Of a DNA stretch of 64,000 nt, positions 47,201 to 56,200 are shown in pieces. The notes beneath the pieces are model-generated. The model was not told the DNA's origin. It made no database searches and was given only the letters and a program-made list of their open reading frames with translations. A program made the translations under genes and the position numbers. The first letter of the stretch is position 1, and every line of letters starts with the position of its first letter. This DNA comes from Armigeres subalbatus (lineage: Eukaryota > Arthropoda > Insecta > Diptera > Culicidae). The DNA lies in assembly GCF_024139115.2 (NCBI RefSeq), contig NC_085141.1:36028120-36092119 (forward strand). Direction: 5' to 3'.

Positions 47201-50200
47201 CCTAAGTAACATTTTTTCATGAATTAATTTGAATATTGCAATCAATAGACCAATACAAAAGCTTTTGTTTAAGGGTATGCGATAACACACTTTTTCCGAA
47301 ACGAAACGAAACGAAATTTAAAATGTCTATGTTGATTCGGATCGAATCGAAACGAAATATGAATTTACTTTCGAAACTTCGAAACGAAACGAAATTTTAA
47401 TTTTTTTTCCGCGGAATTTAGATTAAATTGGTTTTACGTACGCAATTCGGATTTCACTTTTTTAAAGTCAAATAACTGTTTTACCATATACAGATGTGCT
47501 CGACTTGCGGTTAGCGGCAGCACAGTCTTATATACAATAAGCTTGACGAACTGAGCTATTGTCTGTGTGTCCTTGGCATATGAGAACAGCTGTTATGGTC
47601 AGTATGAGCTAAAAGCAATCATAAGTAAAGAACTTTCAGCAATTTCAACCCGTTCTGGTTTTTTTTAATTTCATACGAAGATCTAGAATTGCCACAAATC
47701 TTCAATGTTCCTTACATTTTGTGGAAATAGTCAAAGAAGAGCTTAGCTTGATTAACTGTACACATCTTAGTTGCTTATCATGATTGGCCGAGAAACAACA
47801 AATATGCACAACTCACCAATTAAATAATATTCTTGGGATACAAAAAAGTTATTCTTATTGTACACTTGCTTCGAAGTTTCCAATTCATGACCAATAACGC
47901 TGCTGGTCACATCCTTACAGTCAATTTAGCCTCTAGAAAGGAGGCTTCCGAGCCTCTTGAAAGGAGGCTTACGAGCCTCTTGAAAGGAGGTTTCCGAGCC
48001 TCTTGAAAGGAGTGTCAGCGACTGCAACCAGGGATGTTGCGACGTTATCGGCCGTACCTGTGCTTCTATATTTCGCTTTGGAATCAAATAAACTAGGCGA
48101 TGATCGAGGGGACTAATGGAAATTTTGGTAAAAATTTGATAAAAACAGCAGGGTAAAAAGGGAAAATGGTAAATGCATCATGAAACAATCATGATTATCC
48201 TTAAACAATTGAAAAATGCTCCTTAAAAATACTGATCATTTTTCCTTAATTTATTGAACAAATTACCTTGAAATATATAAAATGCTCCGTAAACATTTGA
48301 AAAGTGTACCGTAGAAACGGAAAAAAATGTACCGTAAACAATTGAAAATGCTCCTTGTAGGCTTAGCTTGTAATGCTTAGCTTGTAGGCTAAGATTACAT
48401 TTTGTATAAGTTTATGGATCATTTCGTTTTTTTTTTACGGAGCACTGTTTTTAGTTTAAGGAGCATTTTTTCAGGTTAAGGAGCATTTTTTATTGGTTTA
48501 CTCCTTCTTTTTTTCTACTTTATGACAGCCAATTTCAAGGTACTTTTTCAACTATTTCACAATAATTTTTAAATCAATATACTGCGCAATTATCATTAGT
48601 TAAATAGCAAATCTTTGTTTTTCTAAGGAGCATTTTCAATTGCTTACGGTACATTTTTTTTCGTTTCTACGGTACACTTTTCAAATGTTTACGGAGCATT
48701 TTATATATTCCAAGGTAATTTGTTCAATAATTTGAGGAAAAATTATCAGTTTTTTTAAGGAGCATTTTTCAATTGTTTAAGGACCATTTCATCTGTTTTA
48801 ATGGACAATTTTTGGGCTGCCGGGTAAAAACTTGATAAATAGTATTTCTTTTATTTACGGTTTGAAAAATAATAACAATTTGATTAGTTGCTTTTTCTGT
48901 TTCTTAGCTTCTCAGTTGGTTGATTTTTGCTTCTCAGTTGGTTGTTTCTCATTGGCGATCCAATCTTGAATGAACTCTTGCTCTGGATGTCACGGCATTT
49001 GTAGTTGCTCCGGTTGACAGGACATAAACAAGGGACTACTTGATCATCTCGGCTACCCGTGACTACTTTGATTGCATGTTATTTCCAACAAGGAGGCTTC
49101 CGAGCCTCTTGAAAGAAGGCTTCCGTGCGTCTTGAAAGGAGGCTTCCGAGCCTCTTGAAAGGAGGCTTCCGAGCCTCTTGAAAGGAGGCTTCCGAGCCTC
49201 TTGAAAGGAGGCTTCCGAGCCTCTTGAAAGGAGGCTTCCGAGCCTCTTGAAAGGAGGCTTCTGAGCCTCTTGAAAGGAGGCTTCTGAGCCTCTTGAAAGG
49301 AGGCTTCTGAGCCTCTTGAAAGGAGGCTTCTGAGCCTCTTGAAAGGAGGCTTCTGAGCCTCTTGAAAGGAGGCTTCTGAGCCTCTTGAAAGGAGGCTTCC
49401 TGAGCCTCTTGAAAGGAGGCTTCTGAGCCTCTTGAAAGGAGGCTTCCGAGCCTCTTGAAAGGAGGCTTCCGAGCCTCTTGAAAGGAGGCTTCCGAGCCTC
49501 TTGAAAGGAGGCTTCCGAGCCTCTTGAAAGGAGGCTTCCGAGCCTCTTGAAAGGAGGCTTCCGAGCCTCTTGAAAGGAGGCTTCCGAGCTGTTGGAGTAG
49601 GGCTTCGTCTGTGTATTCAAAAGAAGAGTACACTTTGAAAATGCAAAGCAGGACTCCAAGGCATTTTGTCTTCATTCCGGAGCGGGCAAACATCAGAGAC
49701 ATTTTGACGTAGGACTGCATCTGGGTATTCTAAAGAGGAGTACACTTTACGAATGCATGGCAAGATCCCGTGACATTTTTTGTTTCTTTTCGGAGCGAGT
49801 AGAACTTCGAGACATGTTGGCGCTGGAATACGTCTGTGTATTATGTGGAGTACACTTTGTGAATGCGAGCCGACCTTCGAGGCATTTTCGTGTTTATTCT
49901 GAAGCGAGTAGAACGCCGAAGCATATTGACGTAGGACTACGTCTGGGTATTCTATAGAGGACCACACTCTGCGAATACAGAGCACGACTCCGAGAAAATT
50001 TTTGTTTATTCCAATTTCTGTTCATTCCGGAGCGAGTAAAAATCCGAGGCATTTTGCCGTAGGAATACGTCTGTGTATTCTATGGAAGAATACACTTTGC
50101 GAATGCGAAGGACTCCAAAGCATTTTTGGTTATTCCGGAGCGAGTAGAACTCCAAGGCATTTTGAGGTAGGACATCGTTTGTGTATTCTATAGAAGAGTA

Positions 50201-53200
50201 TACTTTGCGAATGCAGAGCAGGACTTCGATGCAACTCCAAGACATGTTCGTCTGGGTATTCTATAGAAGGACGTAGGATTACGTGAGTAGAACTCCAAAG
50301 AATGTTGACGTAGGACTACGTTTGCAAGTTCTATAGAGGATTGCTCTTTGCGAGTACCGAGCAGGACTCCGAGGCATTTTTTTTTTTTTGTTTATTCCGG
50401 GACGAGCAGGTTTCCGAGGCATTTTTTTGTTTTTTCCGGAGCGAGCAGGTCTCCGAGGCATTTTTTGTTTATTCCGGAACGATCAGGTTTCCGAGGCATT
50501 TTTTTTTTTTGTTTATTCCGGAGCGAGCAGGTCTCCGAGGCATTTTTTTTGTTTATTCCGGAACGAGCAGGTTTCCGAGGCATTTTTTTATTCCGGAACA
50601 AGCGGGTTTCCGAGGTATTTTTTTGTTTATTCCGGAGCGAGCAGGTCTCCGAGGCATTTTATTTTGTGAATGTGAGCCGACCTTCGAGGCATTTTATTTT
50701 GTGAATGCGAGCCGACCTTCGAGGTATTTTCGTGTTTATTCTGAAGCGAGTAGAACGCCGAAGCATATTGTCGTAGGACTACGTCTGTGTGTTCTACACA
50801 AGAGTACACTTTGTGAATATGAAGCACTCCGAGGCATTTTTGTTTATTCCGGAGTGAGCAGAACTCTGAGGCATGTTGACGTAGGACTACGTCTGGGTAT
50901 TCTATAGAGGACCACACTCTGCGAATACAGAGCACGACTCCGAGAAAAATTTTGTTTATTCCATTTTCTGTTCGTTCCGGAGCGAGTAAGAATCCGAGGC
51001 ATTTTATTTTGTGACTGCGAGTAGAACTCCGAGGCATGTTGACGTCGAACTACGTCTGTGACCACTTTGCAAATGCGAAGCAGGATTCCAAGACATTTTG
51101 TGTTCATTCCGTAGACGTAGGACTACGGCTGTGTATTCTATAGAGGAGTACACTTTGCAAATGTGAAGGACTCCGAGGCATTCTCGTGTTTATTCCGGAG
51201 CGAGTAGAACTCCGAGGCATGTTGGAGTAGGGCTTCGTCTGTGTATTCAAAAGAAGAGTACACTTTGAAAATGCAAAGCAGGACTCCAAGGCATTTTGTC
51301 TTTATTCCGGAGCGAGTAGAACTCCGAGGCATGTTGGAGTAGGGCTTCGTCTGTGTATTCAAAAGAAGAGTACACTTTGAAAATGCAAAGCAGGACTCCA
51401 AGGCATTTTGTCTTCATTCCGGAGCGGGTAAACATCAGAGACATTTTGACGTAGAACTGCATCTGGGTATTCTAAAGAGGAGTACACTTTGCGAATGCAT
51501 GGCAAGATCCCGTGACATTTTTTGTTTCTTTTTCGGAGCGAGTAGAACTTCGAGACATGTTGACGCTGGACTACGTCTGTGTATTATGTGGAGTACACTT
51601 TGTGAATGCGAGCCGACCTTCGAGGCATTTTCGTGTTCATTCTGAAGCGAGTAGAACGCCGAAGCATATTGACGTAGGACTACGTCTGGGTATTCTATAG
51701 AGGACCACACTCTGCGAATACAGAGCACGACTCCGAGAAAAAAATTGGTTTATTCCATTTTCTGTTCATTCCGGAGCGAGTAAAAATTCGAGGCATTTTG
51801 ACGTAGGAATACGTCTGTGTATTCTATGGAAGAATACACTTTGCAAATGCGAAGGACTCCAAAGCATTTTTGGTTATTCCGGAGCGAGTAGAACTCCAAG
51901 GCATTTTGAGGTAGGACATCGTTTGTGTATTCTATAGAAGAGTATACTTTGCGAATGCAGAGCAGGACTCCGATGCAACTCCAAGACATGTTCGTCTGGG
52001 TATTCTATAGAAGGACGTAGGATTACGTCTGTGGCTTCTATGAAGGAATACATTTTGCAAATGGACTCCGAGGCGTTTTTTTTTAATTATTCCAGAGTGA
52101 GTAGAACTCCAAAGAATGTTGACGTAGGACTACGTTTGCAAGTTCTATAGAGGATTGCTCTTTGCGAGTACCGAGCAGGACTCCGAGGCATTTTTTGTGT
52201 ATTCCGATTTGTGCAAGAGCAAGTAGAATTCCGAAGAAAAAAAAATTAAAATGTGACCCTCAATCATAATTAGTTTTTAGCAAAAATATGACGGTACTTA
52301 ACATATCAAGTTTGTTCTTCTTTGCATTAGATGTTGATGGTATTACAATATTATGAATTGTTTTAATTTATTTTGAAGCAATTTAGGTACGATTTTTCAT
52401 TATAATGAAATATTTATAAAATTGAAATCATATTCTTACAAAGTTGAAAGAGTAGGGAAGGAGAAAGATGTAGTATTCAGAGCAAGCGGCTAATGATTTT
52501 AGTTTGTATAAGTGATTCTAGACTATGAATTGATTCTGCTATTGCGGATTGTACATTAAACATAAGCAATCAAATATACCAATCGTGAAATCACATATTT
52601 CACGTTCCCCAATTTACCGTACAATGTGGCAAGTTTTACATTAGACTTGATTCGAATTCTCAATTTTGCATATGCGCTAATACTGATCTCTATCGTGAAA
52701 GAATCTGTGCATGATTGAGTATTTGAGAGTATGGAGAGCAACATATTGAATTTTCTGACGAACTTTGCTTCATTTAAGCGTGTGCCAATGAATCGGTAGC
52801 TTGTGAGGGGCTGGGAGAGGTTGCGCGGCGAGGTATGGCAATGCTAGCGCATTGCAGCCACCGCAGTATGAGATGGTGTTGGTAGCGCCATCGGGTTGAG
52901 TAGCAACGACGAAGATTGCACCGTCAGTTTGTTGTCGAATTTTAAAACGAACAGTCGCACCGCTCTTCAACGGCGGATTCCATTCAGCCGTTTTCGGCTG
53001 GAATACGACACGAGCCTCTTGAAAGGAGGCTTCCGAGCCTCTTGAAAGGAGGCTTCCGAGCCTCTTGAAAGGAGGCTTCCGAGCCTCTTGAAAGGAGGCT
53101 TCCGAGCCTCTTGAAAGGAGGCTTCCTAACCTCTTGAAAGGAGGCTTCCGAGCCTCTTGAAAGAAGGTTTCCGAGCCTCTTGAAAGGAGGCTTCCGAGCC

Positions 53201-56200
53201 TCTTGAAAGGAGGCTTCCGAGCCTCTTGAACGGAGGCTTCCGAGCCTCTTTATTGAAGGCTTCTGAGCCTCTTGAAAGGAGGTTTACGAGCCTCTTGAAA
53301 GGAGGCTTCCAAGCCTCTTGAACTGAGGTTTCCGAGCCTCTTTAACGGAGGCTTCCGAGCCCCTTGAACGGAGACTTCCAAGACTCTTGAAAGGAGGCTT
53401 CCGAGCATCTTGAAATGAGGCTTCTGAGTATTTTGAAATGAAGCTTCCGAGCCCTTTGAAACGAAGTTTCCGAGCCTCTTGAAAGAAGGCTTCCGAGCCT
53501 CTTGAAAGTAGGTTCCCGAGCCTCTTGAAAGAAGGCTTTCGAGCTTCTTGAAAGAAGGATGCCGAGCCTCTTGAAAGGAGGCTTCCGAGCCTCTTGAAAG
53601 GAGGCTTCCGAGCCTCTTGAAAGGAGGCTTCCGAGCCTCTTGAAAGGAGGCTTCCGAGCCTCTTGAAAGGAGGCTTCCGAGCCTCTTCAAAGGAGGCTTC
53701 CGAGCCTCTTCAAAGGAGACTTCCGAGCCTCTTCAAAGGAGACTTCCGAGCCTCTTCAAAGGAGACTTCCGAGCCTCTTCAAAGGAGACTTCCGAGCCTC
53801 TTCAAAGGAGACTTCCGAGCCTCTTAAAAGGAGGCGAGCCTCTTGAAAGGAGGCTTCCTAGCCTCTTTAAAGGTGGCTCCGAGCCTCTTGAAATAAGGCT
53901 TCCGAGCCTCTTGAAATGAGGTTTCCGAGCTGCTTGAAAGGAGGCTTGCGAGGCTTTCGAGAGGGCTTCGAAGCTCTTGAAAGGAGGCTTCCGAGCCTCT
54001 TGAAAGGAAGCTTCCGAGCCTCTTGAAAGGAGGCTTCCGAGCCTCTTGAAAGGAGGCTTCCGAGCCTCTTGAAAGGAGGCTTCCGAGCCTCTTGAAAGGA
54101 GGCTTCCGAGCCTCTTGAAAGGGGGCTTCCGAGCCTCTTGAAAGGAGGCTTCCGAGCCTCTTGAAAGGAGGCTTCCGAGCCTCTTGAAAGGAGGCTTCCG
54201 AAAGGAGGCTTCCGAGCCTCTTGAAAGGAGGCTTCCGAGCCTCTTGAAAGGAGGCTTCCGAGCCTCTTGAAAGGAGGCTTCCGAGCCTCTTCAAAGGAGA
54301 CTTCCGAGCCTCTTCAAAGGAGACTTCCGAGCCTCTTAAAAGGAGGCGAGCCTCTTGAAAGGAGGCTTCCTAGCCTCTTTAAAGGTGGCTCCGAGCCTCT
54401 TGAAATAAGGCTTCCGAGCCTCTTGAAAGGAGGCTTCCGAGCCTCTTGAAAGGAGGTTTCCGAGCCTCTTGAAAGGAGGCTTCCGAGCCTCTTCAAAGGA
54501 GACTTCCGAGCCTCTTCAAAGGAGACTTCCGAGCCTCTTCAAAGGAGACTTCCGAGCCTCTTCAAAGGAGACTTCCGAGCCTCTTGAAAGGAGGCTTCCT
54601 AGCCTCTTTAAAGGTGGCTCCGAGCCTCTTGAAATAAGGCTTCCGAGCGTTTTGAAATGAGCTTTCCGAGCCTTTTAAAAGAAGGAGAGAAGAAAAAAAG
54701 AAAGTTTACAGAAGAAAGCTCAAAAGAAGATTTTCGGGCCTCTAGAAAGGAGGATTCCAACCCTCTTTAGAGTAGGTTTCCGAGGCTGTCGAGCCTGTTC
54801 AAAAATCCCTTCCGAGCCCCTTGAAAAGATCCGGGGCTTTTAAAAGAAGCTGAAAAAAAAGGAAATTTCTAGAGAAACAGCTTGGCCTCCGGGCCTCTTA
54901 AAAGAAAGTGATCGAACCTCTTGAAATCATGCTTCGGGGTCACATAAAAGGAGGCTTCCGAGCTGCTTGGAAGGCTTCCGAGAAGCGTAGAAGGATGCTT
55001 CCAATTCTCTTGCAACAAAGCAACTGAGCTGTTCAGGAAAAAGTCTTCATGTCTTTCAAATGGAGGCTTTCGAATCTGTAGACTCTAGATTTTAGTTAAG
55101 AATCATATTCTTGACATATTATTCAACATTATGTTTTGACCCGGAAGATTGCATAGAAGATTTTTAAAATTTGTTCATTCGAGGTTTTGCCCTTTTGATC
55201 TTTTGTCCCACATCTTTTCATCCATTGTACTGGTTATGGAGGACAGGATTCAAAAGACCATGATTTACTGATCGCCATGCATAGGGTAAGGGAGGTATTT
55301 TGGACCACCAGTTCGACGCCCCATATTTTGGACCACTGAGAGCAAATTCCTCTTGGTTCAAAATAAGAGCCCCGTAAGGGTGGTCCAAAACACATCCTTT
55401 ACCCTATTATGTACAAGACAAAGTTTAGAAAAAAAAAATACAAAGCTTTATCAATAAGTTTGGATTAAAATTGTAATTCATCCGCCATTAAGCATTTCGT
55501 CCGAGGTACCCCTGGGCCCGGCGAAAGTAACCCCAGTGTTACATGTACCCCAGGTTGAGAATCGCTGTTATAAAAGACCGAGGAATGCTCTGCATCTCCG
55601 TGAGCGCTACGGGAAAATAAGCGTTGGTTAGTAGAAAAGGGAATTCATGTGGAGCTCCTTGGTAAGCGACTAACTATTCATTGTAAACTTATTTTGAAAA
55701 CAAGAAGACGAAAAACTGTGTCAACACAATTCAATGTGCTTCGTTTATTAAGCTTCTACAATACGATCGATTCCGCACTAAATATTTCTGTGCTCTTCGA
55801 TGCAGACATTAGTTTTATCACTTCGCGTTCTCCCACACTAGCTGGCGTGATCAGCATCTACAAGATCGATTGTACACTGGTTAAACAAATTTCTGCTAAG
55901 CGAAGTAGATTTTTTTTCACTTCGCGTTCTACCGGACTAGCTGCCGTCCCATGACCAGCAGCAACACGATAGATTCCGCATCCATATTGTACAAGTATAA
56001 TATCACAAAATATAAATTTGAAACTTGGAAACACTGACACGTTTTATAGAAGAAAACTACATACGTATTTGTCAACTAAGAATAGGGTTATGTAGTAAGC
56101 GTTATTAGAAAAAAATGTATAACCTAAAGTTTTGAAAACAACTTAACGATTTTGTTCAGCGGCGCAGCCAAATTTTTTGATAATAGTGCTGTCCAATGAG

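Noticed and set aside
49063..54660. Frames reading [20 protein letters not shown] and similar
   Set aside because: By-products of the 23-bp repeat (three units restore the frame).
47935..55080. CRISPR-like array
   Set aside because: Repeats are directly adjacent with no unique spacers, in a eukaryotic intron.
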